A stretch of DNA of 64,000 bases. Origin: Kribbella pratensis (lineage in GTDB: Bacteria; Actinomycetota; Actinomycetes; Propionibacteriales; Kribbellaceae). Shown here piece by piece: positions 49,258 through 57,978 of this stretch. Below the pieces are notes generated by a model, which was not told the DNA's origin, made no database searches, and saw nothing but the letters and a program-made list of their open reading frames with translations. Position 1 is the first letter of the stretch. The number at the start of each line of letters is the position of its first letter. The stretch is from the NCBI RefSeq assembly GCF_004365355.1, contig NZ_SODP01000001.1, forward strand, positions 3,222,481-3,286,480, given 5' to 3'. The position numbers and the translations under genes are program-made.

Positions 49258-50570
49258 CAGACCAGCACCGCCCCTTCCATCACGCCGATCGCTCGCAGGT
49301 CGCGGTACCAGCGCTCCACCGGATGCTCCTTCACGAACCCGTGCCCGCCGAGCAGTTGTACGCCGTCCGTCCCGATCTGCATGCCCTTCTCGGTACACAA
49401 CCGCCGCGCCAACGCCGCCTCCCGGGCGAACGAAAGCCCTTGTGCGGCACGCGATCCGGCCCGGTACGTCACGAGCTTCATCCCTTCGAGCTCGATCCCG
49501 ATGTTCGCCACCATGAACGCCACCGACTGGCGATGACTGATCGGCTCGCCGAAGGCTTCCCGCGAGTTCACGTACGGCGTGACGTAGTCGAGCACCGCAC
49601 GCGCCGTACCGAGGGCCAACGCACACCAGCCAAGCCGCGACAACCGCACGCATTCGGCGTAGTCATCCACGGACCCAAGTGGAACGGCCGGCACATCGGT
49701 CAAGATCACCCTGCTCAGTGAGGCCGCCCGCAACCCCATCGACGGTTCCGCCTCGATCACCACGCCCGGGTGATCTGCCTCCACCACGAACAGCCGCGGA
49801 CCGGCGTCGGTCTGAGCTCCGATCACGAACAACTCCGCCTCGGCGCCCCGCGGTACCAGCGACTTCACGCCGTTCAGCAGCCCGCCCGTGTACCGCGTCC
49901 GCAGCACGAACGGATCGAACACCGGCCGCGGCTCCACCAGCGCCAACGCGGCCGCCGGGACGGTCTGACCAGTGAACGCGGGCAGGTACGTCGCCTGTTG
50001 CGTCTCGTCGCCCCACAACGAGATCGCCGTACTCACGGCTGACGGCGCCAGACACGCGACCGCCTGCCCCATGTCGCCGTACGCGAGCGCCTCGGCGACC
50101 AGTACGCCGGTCATCGCGGACCGCTCGGTGACGATGCCGCCGAGCTGCTCCGGTACCTCGATCAGGCTCAGCCCCAGCTCGGCCGACGACTCCAGAACCT
50201 TGGCCTCCGTGGCGCAGCGGGTGTCGGCGGCGGCAGCAGCGGGCCGCAGTACGTCGGAGGCGAACGAGCGGACGACGTCGACCATCATCTGCTGGTCCTC
50301 GGTCGGCGTCAGGTCGAACCGCCCGGTCCCCTTGGCGGCAGGCAGCCGCGACGGCTCCGACAGGCCCGTCAGCTTCGTCGCGGCGGAGAACCGCCGGGAG
50401 AGAGCTCCCGCCGTCCGGAATCCGGTCTTGGTCGCCTCGAACACCGCCCGCTCGGCCGGCTTCCGCAGCCCGAACCGGTCGATCGCCCGCGACCGGGCCA
50501 GCTTGTTGAGCAGGGCCACACCGACCCCGATCGCGTCCCGTCGCCCGCGGGTCTTCTCCTGAAGGCTCAT
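49257..50570 (-). CDS. Acyl-CoA dehydrogenase (partner subunit)
   Basis: A 437-residue ACAD homologue with an N-terminal extension of about 80 residues (LLNKLARSRAIDRFGLRKPA). FDLTPTEDQQMMVDVVRSFA opens the core, EVPEQLGGIVTERSAMTGVL and REAFGEPISHRQSVAFMVAN follow, and it ends in WYRDLRAIGVMEGAVLV without the usual FEGT-xxIQ helix. The central FAD-contacting motif is poorly conserved, so it may be a non-catalytic partner of the next gene (ATGA overlap). Divergent from a LacI-type regulator. Confidence 0.88.
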   Translation of the reverse strand: MSLQEKTRGRRDAIGVGVALLNKLARSRAIDRFGLRKPAERAVFEATKTGFRTAGALSRRFSAATKLTGLSEPSRLPAAKGTGRFDLTPTEDQQMMVDVVRSFASDVLRPAAAAADTRCATEAKVLESSAELGLSLIEVPEQLGGIVTERSAMTGVLVAEALAYGDMGQAVACLAPSAVSTAISLWGDETQQATYLPAFTGQTVPAAALALVEPRPVFDPFVLRTRYTGGLLNGVKSLVPRGAEAELFVIGAQTDAGPRLFVVEADHPGVVIEAEPSMGLRAASLSRVILTDVPAVPLGSVDDYAECVRLSRLGWCALALGTARAVLDYVTPYVNSREAFGEPISHRQSVAFMVANIGIELEGMKLVTYRAGSRAAQGLSFAREAALARRLCTEKGMQIGTDGVQLLGGHGFVKEHPVERWYRDLRAIGVMEGAVLV

Positions 50571-50646
50571 ACCGCCAACTGTAAACCGAAGTTACAACCC
50601 AGGTCACGCTGGTAGCCTGACGCAACCGGCCGGAAGGAGCGCAGCA

Positions 50647-51630
50647 GTGGCGGTCAGCATGTCCGACGTGGCCCGCCACGCGGGCGTGTCCCAGCGCACC
50701 GTCTCGAACGTGGTCAACAACTACGTCCACGTCTCCCCCGCGACCCGCGCCCGCGTCCAGGCCAGCCTCGACGCCCTCGGCTACCGCCCGAACACCGCGG
50801 CCCGCCGCCTGCGCACCGGCCGCACCGGCACCGTCACGCTGGCCGTGCCCACCTTCCGCGAGCGGTACTTCGCCGACCTCGCCGAAGCCGTCATCGCCGC
50901 CGCCCGGGATCGCGGTACGACGATCCTCGTCGAGACGACCGGCGGCCGGCACGACCTCGAGGTCGAACTGCTCCGCGGTGGCGGCGACGTGCTCACCGAT
51001 GGCGTGATCATGAGCGCGGTCTCGCTCAGCCGCACCGACCAACGCAGTACGCACCCGGTCGTCCTGGTCGGCGACCGTGAGCCCGGCAGCGCGATCGACC
51101 ACGTCGGCATCAAGAACCGCGAGGCTGCGCAGGCGGCGGTTACGCATCTGCTCGACACCGGCCGGCGACGGATCGTCCTGCTCGGCGCGAACCACGGCCC
51201 GAGGCGCTCGTACCAACTCCGCCGCCAGGGCTATCAGGCCGCGCTGAAGAAGCACGGCATCGAGCTCGACCCCAAGCTGATCGTCGACTGCGACTGGACC
51301 ACCGCTGCAGCTGCGGATGCGGTCAGGCGCATCTTCGAAAAGCTCCGCCCTGACGGCATCTTCGCGATGAACGACTCGGCGGCGCTCGGTGCTCTGCGGG
51401 CGCTGCAGCGCGGCAAGATCGACGTACCCGGCGACGTGTCGGTCATCGGCTTCGACGACATCGTCGAGTCGAGTCTGTCGACGCCGACGCTCAGCACGAT
51501 CGCCCCGCTGCTCGACGATATCGCGAGCACGGCACTCGACCTCCTCGATGAGCAGCTCGACGACGATCACGTCCCGCAGCACCGGATGGCCGGCTACGAA
51601 CTCCGCGTCCGGGAGAGCACCACCCGCTGA
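50647..51630 (+). CDS. LacI-family transcriptional regulator
   Basis: A 327-residue repressor. HTH and hinge: MSDVARHAGVSQRTVSNVVN then RARVQASLDALGYRPNTAAR RLRTGRTG. The periplasmic-binding-like core includes SVIGFDDIVESSLSTPTLST near the end. Downstream is an alcohol dehydrogenase-like and a Gfo/Idh/MocA gene; a near-perfect palindrome with central CG lies before the first of them, so sugar or polyol catabolism under this repressor is likely. GGAAGGAG is the Shine-Dalgarno. Confidence 0.92.
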   Translation: MAVSMSDVARHAGVSQRTVSNVVNNYVHVSPATRARVQASLDALGYRPNTAARRLRTGRTGTVTLAVPTFRERYFADLAEAVIAAARDRGTTILVETTGGRHDLEVELLRGGGDVLTDGVIMSAVSLSRTDQRSTHPVVLVGDREPGSAIDHVGIKNREAAQAAVTHLLDTGRRRIVLLGANHGPRRSYQLRRQGYQAALKKHGIELDPKLIVDCDWTTAAAADAVRRIFEKLRPDGIFAMNDSAALGALRALQRGKIDVPGDVSVIGFDDIVESSLSTPTLSTIAPLLDDIASTALDLLDEQLDDDHVPQHRMAGYELRVRESTTR

Positions 51631-51665
51631 TCAGGCGTTCCCGGGACAAACCCTTGTGGGCAGGA

Positions 51666-51681
51666 TTTGCTACGTAGTAAA
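51666..51681. promoter_or_regulatory. LacI-type operator
   Basis: TTTGCTACGTAGTAAA is palindromic around a central CG with one mismatched pair, 10 bases before the ATG of the dehydrogenase and 36 bases after the LacI stop. Confidence 0.6.
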
Positions 51682-51691
51682 TTCCGGCGAC

Positions 51692-52699
51692 ATGACGCGC
51701 ACCGCCCTCGCCCCAAGGTTCACCGGCGCCGGAAAGATCGAGTTCGCGGACCACGAGTACCCCGACCCCGGACCCGGCCAACTCCTCCTCGCCGTCCAGG
51801 CCAACGCCCTGTGCGGCACCGACCGGCACCAGTACTACGACGGCTCGTCCGTCGTACCCGGACATGAAGCCGCCGGCACCGTCCTGCAAGCCGGCGAAGG
51901 CACCCATACACCTGTCGGCACCCGCGGCGCCGTGTTCCTGATGGACTTCTGCGGCGAGTGCCGCAGCTGCAAGCTGAACGCCACCAACCAGTGCCTGGCC
52001 AAGCGCGCCGACATGGGGTTCAGCCACGACGGCGGCTACGGGCCGTACGAGCTGGTGCACGAGTCGAACTTCTTCCCGATCACCGACGACATCGAGATCG
52101 GCAACGCGACGATGCTGCTCGACGTGATGGGTACCAGCAGCCACGCGATCGGGCGGGCGTCACTGGTCAGACCAGACGTCGAGAGCGTGTACATCGCAGG
52201 CGCCGGCCCGATCGGCCTCGGCCTGACGGTGATGAGCAAGCTCAAGTACGGCGACGACGTACCGGTCTACATCTCCGACTTCTCCCGCTGGCGGCTCGAC
52301 TTCGCCGAATCGTTCGGCGCGATCCCGTTGCTCGCGGACGATCTGAGCAAGGCCGGCTCTCCGGACATCGCATTCGACTCGTCGGGCAAGGAGTCCGCCC
52401 GCCGGGCCGCGCTCGACATCGTCAGCCAGCGCGGCGCACTGATCTGCGTCGGCCACGGCGAATCGCTCACCATCGACGTCTCCCGCGACCTGATCTCGCC
52501 GGAACACGCCATCCTCGGCAGCGAGTACTTCCGGTACGACGAGATGCCGGGCAACCTAGCGCTGCTGTCCGAGCACCAGGAGCTGATCTCCCGCGTGATC
52601 AGCCATCGCTTCCCGGTTGCGGAGATCGCCGATGCGTTCAGCCTGTTCATGAGCGGCGAGAGCGGGAAAGTCGTTGTCACGCAGGAGGGGGCGTCATGA
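51692..52699 (+). CDS. Zinc-dependent alcohol/polyol dehydrogenase-like protein
   Basis: A 335-residue MDR protein. The catalytic zinc region reads ANALCGTDRHQYYDG and VPGHEAAGTV (Cys about 37, His-Glu), the structural zinc cysteines are in DFCGECRSCKLNATNQCLAK, and the NAD motif is IAGAGPIGLGL. It resembles threonine/sorbitol dehydrogenase-type enzymes. ATG 51692. The stop overlaps the following ATG (ATGA), so it forms an operon with the Gfo/Idh/MocA gene, under the LacI repressor. Confidence 0.9.
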   Translation: MTRTALAPRFTGAGKIEFADHEYPDPGPGQLLLAVQANALCGTDRHQYYDGSSVVPGHEAAGTVLQAGEGTHTPVGTRGAVFLMDFCGECRSCKLNATNQCLAKRADMGFSHDGGYGPYELVHESNFFPITDDIEIGNATMLLDVMGTSSHAIGRASLVRPDVESVYIAGAGPIGLGLTVMSKLKYGDDVPVYISDFSRWRLDFAESFGAIPLLADDLSKAGSPDIAFDSSGKESARRAALDIVSQRGALICVGHGESLTIDVSRDLISPEHAILGSEYFRYDEMPGNLALLSEHQELISRVISHRFPVAEIADAFSLFMSGESGKVVVTQEGAS

Positions 52700-53661
52700 G
52701 GGTCGCGGTCGTGGGCGCCGGTGGGTGGGGCGAGCACCACGCCCGCATCTTCTCGCGACGCCAGGACACTGAGCTCTGCGGCATCTTCGGTCGTACGCCG
52801 GACCGCACGCGGGCGCGGGCCGAGAAGTACGGCACCACGCCGTACACCGACCTCGACGAGATGTTGCGCACCGAGCAGCCGGACCTCGTCACGGTCTGCC
52901 TGCCGAACGAGGACCACTACGACGTCACGCTGAAGCTGGTGCGGACCGGCGTACCGCTGCTGGTGGAGAAGCCGCTCGTGTTCGACCTCGCCGAGGCCGA
53001 CAGCCTGCTCGCGGAGGCCGGCGACAACTTCTTCGCGATCAACTTCAACCATCGGTACGCCGAACCCGTGCAGCGCGCGAAGGCGCTCATCGACGCCGGC
53101 GAACTCGGCGACCTCGTCTTCGCGACCTGGCGTTTCGGCGGCGAGGCGAACCACGGGAACTCCCCGCACGCCAACCTCATCGAGACCCAGTGCCACGGAT
53201 TCGACCTGCTCGAGCAACTGGTCGGACCAGTAGCCTCAGTAGCCGCGCAGATGACAGACAAGACGTACGGCGCCTTCAGCACGGTCGCGCTCGCACTCGA
53301 GTTCGAGAACCGCGCGGTCGGCACGATGCTCGGCACGTACGACTCGTCGTACGCCTACCCCGACACGCAGCGGATCGAGGTCAACGGCACGGTGGGCCGA
53401 CTGGTCATACATGACACCGTCCGCGCGCTCACGTTCCAGAAGGCCGACGACCCGGTCGAGCAGCGCTGGCACTCGACGTACTTCGACGACGAGTCCCGCA
53501 ACTTCGCCGGTACCTTCGACCGCCACGTCGACGCGCTGCTCACCGCACTACGCAAGGGCGAGCAACCACCCGTCCACGCACGCGCCGGCCGCCGGGCCCT
53601 GCAGCTCGCGCATGCCGCGATCGAATCCCACGAGAGCGGCCGCCGGGTCCGCACGTCCTGA
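52696..53661 (+). CDS. Gfo/Idh/MocA-family oxidoreductase
   Basis: A 321-residue NAD(P)-dependent enzyme. MRVAVVGAGGWGEHHARIFS (Rossmann), LVTVCLPNEDHYDVTLK, and the signature VPLLVEKPLVFDLAEAD with catalytic Lys in EKP; AHGFDLLEQLVG-like His-containing segment (QCHGFDLLEQL) supplies the second catalytic residue. Acts on sugars, inositols or their derivatives. Co-transcribed with the dehydrogenase. Confidence 0.92.
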   Translation: MRVAVVGAGGWGEHHARIFSRRQDTELCGIFGRTPDRTRARAEKYGTTPYTDLDEMLRTEQPDLVTVCLPNEDHYDVTLKLVRTGVPLLVEKPLVFDLAEADSLLAEAGDNFFAINFNHRYAEPVQRAKALIDAGELGDLVFATWRFGGEANHGNSPHANLIETQCHGFDLLEQLVGPVASVAAQMTDKTYGAFSTVALALEFENRAVGTMLGTYDSSYAYPDTQRIEVNGTVGRLVIHDTVRALTFQKADDPVEQRWHSTYFDDESRNFAGTFDRHVDALLTALRKGEQPPVHARAGRRALQLAHAAIESHESGRRVRTS

Positions 53662-53680
53662 CGTCAGTACGATCCACTCC

Positions 53681-54742
53681 ATGGACCGGACCAACGCACT
53701 CGTCGAGCGGATCTTCCGGAACGCCGGAGCCGCACTCGAGCTCTACTCCATCTACCTCGGCGAGCGCCTGGGGCTGTACCGCGCGCTCGCCGACGAAGGC
53801 CCCGCGACCTCGACCGAGCTGGCCGAACGCACCGGCACCAACGAGCGCTACATCCGCGAGTGGCTCGAGCACCACGCCGCCAGCGGTCTCATCGACGTCG
53901 ACAACACCAAGGCGCCACCGACCGAACGGCGCTACACCTTGCCGGCGGAGCACATTCCGGTGCTCGCCGACGAGGACGCCGTCAACTACCACGGCTACAA
54001 AGGCGTCGAGCTCGCGCGAGCGGCCCGGATGCTCCCGGATCTTGTGGAGGCATACCGCACCGGAGATGCCCCGCCACACCAACCATGGGAGCCCGAGGGG
54101 CGGGCCGAGTTCAACCGCCCGACCTACCTGAACCGGCTGGGCAAGGAATGGCTGCCCGCCATCCCCGAGGTCGACGAACGCCTCCGTGCCGACCCGCCGG
54201 CCCGCGTCGCCGACTTCGCCTGCGGCACCGGCTGGTCGTCGATCGCGATGGCCCAGTCCTATCCCCGGATCACCGTCCAGGGCGTGGATCTGGACGAGGA
54301 CGCCATCGCTGCAGCAACCGGGCACGCCGAAGAAGCCGGGGTGAGCGATCGGGTCACGTTCTCCGTCGCCAACGCATCCGAGACCTTGAGCGGACAGTTC
54401 GACCTGGTCACGATCCTCGAAGCGCTCCATGACATGTCGCGACCCGTCGACGCGCTACGCACCGCCCGAAGCATGCTCGCCGACGGTGGTTCGGTCCTGG
54501 TCCTCGACGAGCTGGTCGAGGACGAGTTCACCGCACCGGCGTCCGCTCTCGAGCAGTATCACTACGGCTGGAGCCTGATGTCCTGCCTCCCCGATGCGAT
54601 GGGCGACCCGGACTCGGCCGCGACCGGCGCGGTGATGCGCCCGGATACGCTCCGCCGCTACGCCACCGAGGCCGGGTTCAGCCAGACGCACGTGCTCCCG
54701 TTCCACACCGACCTGTTCCGCTTCTACCGACTCATCCCGTGA
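53681..54742 (+). CDS. Class I SAM-dependent methyltransferase with N-terminal winged helix
   Basis: A 353-residue protein. An N-terminal winged-helix dimerisation domain (TSTELAERTGTNERYIREWL) precedes the methyltransferase: ARVADFACGTGWSSIAMAQS (motif I, about residue 175), VQGVDLDEDAIAAA and LVTILEALHDMSRPVDALRT. The layout is that of O-methyltransferases or of arsenite/small-molecule methyltransferase-like transcription-linked proteins. Begins 19 bases after the Gfo/Idh/MocA stop; the end overlaps the convergent ECF42 gene by 11 bases. Substrate unknown. Confidence 0.87.
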   Translation: MDRTNALVERIFRNAGAALELYSIYLGERLGLYRALADEGPATSTELAERTGTNERYIREWLEHHAASGLIDVDNTKAPPTERRYTLPAEHIPVLADEDAVNYHGYKGVELARAARMLPDLVEAYRTGDAPPHQPWEPEGRAEFNRPTYLNRLGKEWLPAIPEVDERLRADPPARVADFACGTGWSSIAMAQSYPRITVQGVDLDEDAIAAATGHAEEAGVSDRVTFSVANASETLSGQFDLVTILEALHDMSRPVDALRTARSMLADGGSVLVLDELVEDEFTAPASALEQYHYGWSLMSCLPDAMGDPDSAATGAVMRPDTLRRYATEAGFSQTHVLPFHTDLFRFYRLIP

Positions 54743-55961
54743 TCGCGTCGGCCTTCGCCTGCAGGTAGCGCTGTTCCGGCAAGCTCGTCGTACGGCGAGC
54801 TGCCGCCAGGTAATGTTCGTGCGCTGTGGCGAGGTCGCCGGACCGCTCGTAGAGATGGGCGCGGACGGCGTCGAGGCGGTGGGTCTCGGTGATGTTCTTG
54901 TCGTCCTCCAGCGTCGCCAGCAGGTCGAGACCCGCCTGCGGACCCTCGACCTGCGAGAGTGCGATGGCGCGGTTGAGCGTCACCATCGGGTTCGGGGCGA
55001 GCTTCTCCAGCACGACGTACAGCGAGAGGATCTGCCGCCAGTCGGTCTTGTCCGCGCTCGGCGCCTCAGCGTGTACGGCGGCGATCGCGGCCTGTAGCTG
55101 GTACGGCCCGAGCCCTCCCCGCTGCAGCGTGTGCAGGATCAGGTCGGCGCCCTCGGTGATCTGCGCGCGGTCCCACAGCGACCGGTCCTGCTCGTCGATC
55201 GGCACCAGGCTTCCGTCCGCAGTCGTCCGCGCCGCCCGGCGCGAGTCGGTCAGCAACATCAACGCCAGCAGGCCCGCGGTCTCGCCGTCGTCCGGCAGCG
55301 CCGTACGCAACATCCGTGTCAGCCGGATCGCCTCCGCGGTCAACTCGACCCGCTGCAGCTCCTCCCCCGAGCTCGCCGTGTAACCCTCGTTGAAGATCAG
55401 GTACAGCACCTGTAGTACGACGCGCAGCCGCTCGGCCCACTCCGACTCCGGCGGCATCGCGAACCGGCTGCCCGCCGCCTTGATGCTCTTCTTCGCCCGG
55501 CTGATCCGCGGCGCCATCGTTGCCTCCGGCACCATAAAGGCCCGGGCGATCTCCGCCGTCGTCAGACCGCCGACCGCGCGCAACGTCAACGCGACCTGCG
55601 ACGCCGGCGTGACCGCCGGATGGCAGCACAGGAACAGCAACGTCAACGTGTCATCGGTGTCCGGAGCGTCGTCGACATCGGCGCCCGGGGCAACCAACTC
55701 CTCCGGCCCGGCCATCGCGGCCACACTGTCCTCACGCCGCCGCCGAGCGCTCTCGCTCCGGAACGCGTCCGTCAACCGCCGCGTCGCAACGGTGATCAAC
55801 CACCCACGAGGATTCGCCGGCACCCCGTCCACCGGCCACTGCGTCGCCGCCGCCAGCAAGGCCTCCTGGACAGCGTCCTCACACAGGTCGAACTGCCCGT
55901 GCCGCCGCGCCAAGAACCCCAGCACCTGCGGCGCCAACTCGCGCAGCAACCCGTCCACCAC
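54732..55961 (-). CDS. ECF42-type RNA polymerase sigma factor
   Basis: A 409-residue factor with C-terminal TPR-like extension. GTG 55961 has GGGGAGG seven bases upstream and lies two bases from the PPOX stop. Region 2: CEDAVQEALLAAATQWPVDG; region 4: LTLRAVGGLTTAEIARAFMV PEATMAPRISRAK; DUF6596: VLQVLYLIFNEGYTASSGEE. It is the second ECF42 factor of the window. Unlike the one at 29378 it has no DGPF protein next to it; the nearest gene is a PPOX-type protein. Confidence 0.92.
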   Translation of the reverse strand: MVDGLLRELAPQVLGFLARRHGQFDLCEDAVQEALLAAATQWPVDGVPANPRGWLITVATRRLTDAFRSESARRRREDSVAAMAGPEELVAPGADVDDAPDTDDTLTLLFLCCHPAVTPASQVALTLRAVGGLTTAEIARAFMVPEATMAPRISRAKKSIKAAGSRFAMPPESEWAERLRVVLQVLYLIFNEGYTASSGEELQRVELTAEAIRLTRMLRTALPDDGETAGLLALMLLTDSRRAARTTADGSLVPIDEQDRSLWDRAQITEGADLILHTLQRGGLGPYQLQAAIAAVHAEAPSADKTDWRQILSLYVVLEKLAPNPMVTLNRAIALSQVEGPQAGLDLLATLEDDKNITETHRLDAVRAHLYERSGDLATAHEHYLAAARRTTSLPEQRYLQAKADAITG

Positions 55962-55963
55962 GT

Positions 55964-56380
55964 TCAGTCCTCCCCGCGATACGTCCACCCCGACCACCCC
56001 TCAGCACGGATCGCAATCACCGGACCACGCGGCGGATCCGCCTCGTACTGCGGGTACTTGGCCACCAGCAACGCGACCGCCGCCGCGTCGGACGCCACTA
56101 CCCGCGCGACCCCGTCGACCCGGACCCACCACAGATGCGTCCAGTCCTCCTCGTACTCATCCACAAGTACTGCGACCCGCTCGTTCCCCGCGATGTTCCG
56201 CAGCCGCTTCAACGCAGTCGTCGTCTTGGGCTTCTGATCAATCCCGATGAACAACTCGTCCCCATGGACGGCGTACGTCACCGGCACGACATGAGGCCGC
56301 AGGTCCGGTCCGACAGTCGCGAGCCGTCCCACCCGCGCAGCCGCCACCCGAGCCCTACAACCAGCCTCGTCGAGTCTCAC
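55964..56380 (-). CDS. PPOX-class F420-dependent oxidoreductase
   Basis: A 138-residue flavin/F420-binding split-barrel protein: RVGRLATVGPDLRPHVVPVT, FIGIDQKPKTTTALKRLRNI, VAVLVDEYEEDWTHLWWVRV DG and PVIAIRAEGWSGWTYRGED. Matches the actinobacterial TIGR03668-type PPOX group, with unknown substrate. The GTG start overlaps the stop of the FAD oxidoreductase by four bases. Confidence 0.9.
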   Translation of the reverse strand: MRLDEAGCRARVAAARVGRLATVGPDLRPHVVPVTYAVHGDELFIGIDQKPKTTTALKRLRNIAGNERVAVLVDEYEEDWTHLWWVRVDGVARVVASDAAAVALLVAKYPQYEADPPRGPVIAIRAEGWSGWTYRGED

Positions 56381-57969
56381 CGTTGGAGTTGGCGCAGGGC
56401 GGCGGTGGGCAGGGTGCGGGTCACGGGGCCCAGGAAGGAGGCGTCGCGGATCGCGGTGCGGGCGGCCAGGTGGCCGCAGGCGCCGTGGACGCCGCCGCCG
56501 GGGTGGATGGCGGAGCTGCCGAGGTAGAGGCCGGTGACGAAAGTGCGGGCGCTGCCGAGGCCGATGGTCGGGCGGAAGACGAGTTGCTGGTGCAGCTGCA
56601 TCGTGCCGCCGCCGAGGGCCCCGAAGCCGAGTGCTGCGTTGCTCGACTCCAGCGCGGACGGTCGCTGCAGGTCGCGGGCGATGACGAGGTCGCCGAAGCC
56701 CGGGGCGAACCGCTCGATCGCGCGCTCCATCCGGCCGGCCAGCTTCTCCGCGGCCGCGTCGTCCGCGATCCCGCGCGGCAGGTGCGAGTACGCCCAGACC
56801 GCCTCGGAGCCCTCGGGCGACCGGGACGGATCCGACTTCGTGGTCTGTCCGATCAGCAGGAACGGCTGCGCCGGGATCCGCCCGGTGTCGAGATCCGCGG
56901 AGACGTGGACCAGATCGTCAGCCGTCCCACCGAGGTGTACGACGCCGGCCGAGCGGGCCTCCATTGCCTTCCACGGAATCGGGCCGCTGAGCCGGAAGTT
57001 CAGCTTGACCGTCGGGTAGTCCCACTCGAAGCGGTCATCGAGATCACGTCGCAGCCCCGCCGGAATGAGTGCCTCCGGCAACAATTCGCCGTACAGCGCC
57101 GGTGCCGACGTGTCCGCGATGACGGCACGTGCGACCGAGATGGTCTCGCCGGATGCAGTGTGTACGGCGGTCACGCGGCCCGCGGACACGGCGACGCCTG
57201 TCACCGGCGTACCCGAGGTCAACAGCGCGCCGGATCGCTCGGCCCGGCGTACCAGAGCAGTGGAGAACGCCGATGATCCGCCGGCGGCGACCGGATACCC
57301 GACGTCCTGCGCCAGCATCGAGAGCAGCCAGCCCATCGTGCCGCTGACGCTGCCCGACAACGGCGCGTCCGCGTGCAGTGCGTTCCCGGCCATGATCGCC
57401 GGGCCCTGCCGCCCGGTGAACAGCTCCTGCCCCATTCGGTGCATCGGCATCGCCATGAACCGGGCGAACCGCAGCAGCTCCCCCACCGAACCGAGCTTCC
57501 GCGCCAGCTTCAGCCCCGGGCCGACCGGCGGCCAGGTGGTGAGCAGCGCGCTCAGCAACGGCTCGCGGATCGAGACGTACTGCTGGTACAGCCGCAGCCA
57601 GGCTTCACCATCGCCAGGGTGCTCGGCGCCGAGCGACTTCGCGGTGTCCTCGGGATCCGGGTGGATCGCCGCCGCAGCGCCGTCCTCGTCGAGCAGGTGC
57701 ACCAGCGGCAGCGGGGCGTTCGCCCATTTCAGGCCGAACTTCTCCAGCTCCAGGGCCCGCATCACCGGGGACGCGACCCCGAGCGGGTAGTTCGAACTGA
57801 AACGATCACTGGTCCAGCCGCCCTCCTCGGTCGACCGGACCGCACCGCCGAATGTGTCGGCGGCCTCCAGCAGCAGCACGTCCCAGCCCGCGTCGGCAAG
57901 CGTGATCGCGCTCACGAGCCCGTTCGGCCCGGAACCGATCACCACGGCATCAACCCTGCGCGGCAGCAT
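56377..57969 (-). CDS. FAD-dependent oxidoreductase, phytoene desaturase/PYROXD2-like
   Basis: A 530-residue flavoprotein. VVIGSGPNGLVSAITLADAG and LLLEAADTFGGAVRSTE are the FAD-binding motifs; AVIADTSAPALYGELLP lies in the substrate half; the C-terminus IHPGGGVHGACGHLAARTAI is the second FAD contact. This is the CrtI/PYROXD2 group, whose actinobacterial members are mostly uncharacterised. No carotenoid genes are nearby, so a carotenoid role is not supported by context. Confidence 0.87.
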   Translation of the reverse strand: MLPRRVDAVVIGSGPNGLVSAITLADAGWDVLLLEAADTFGGAVRSTEEGGWTSDRFSSNYPLGVASPVMRALELEKFGLKWANAPLPLVHLLDEDGAAAAIHPDPEDTAKSLGAEHPGDGEAWLRLYQQYVSIREPLLSALLTTWPPVGPGLKLARKLGSVGELLRFARFMAMPMHRMGQELFTGRQGPAIMAGNALHADAPLSGSVSGTMGWLLSMLAQDVGYPVAAGGSSAFSTALVRRAERSGALLTSGTPVTGVAVSAGRVTAVHTASGETISVARAVIADTSAPALYGELLPEALIPAGLRRDLDDRFEWDYPTVKLNFRLSGPIPWKAMEARSAGVVHLGGTADDLVHVSADLDTGRIPAQPFLLIGQTTKSDPSRSPEGSEAVWAYSHLPRGIADDAAAEKLAGRMERAIERFAPGFGDLVIARDLQRPSALESSNAALGFGALGGGTMQLHQQLVFRPTIGLGSARTFVTGLYLGSSAIHPGGGVHGACGHLAARTAIRDASFLGPVTRTLPTAALRQLQR

Positions 57970-57978
57970 GCTTCGAGA

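Noticed and set aside
49663-51582. 639-residue leftward open frame spanning the LacI gene
   Set aside because: Shadow of the LacI gene and an acyl-CoA dehydrogenase on other frames; Arg/Val/Gly-rich and without motifs.
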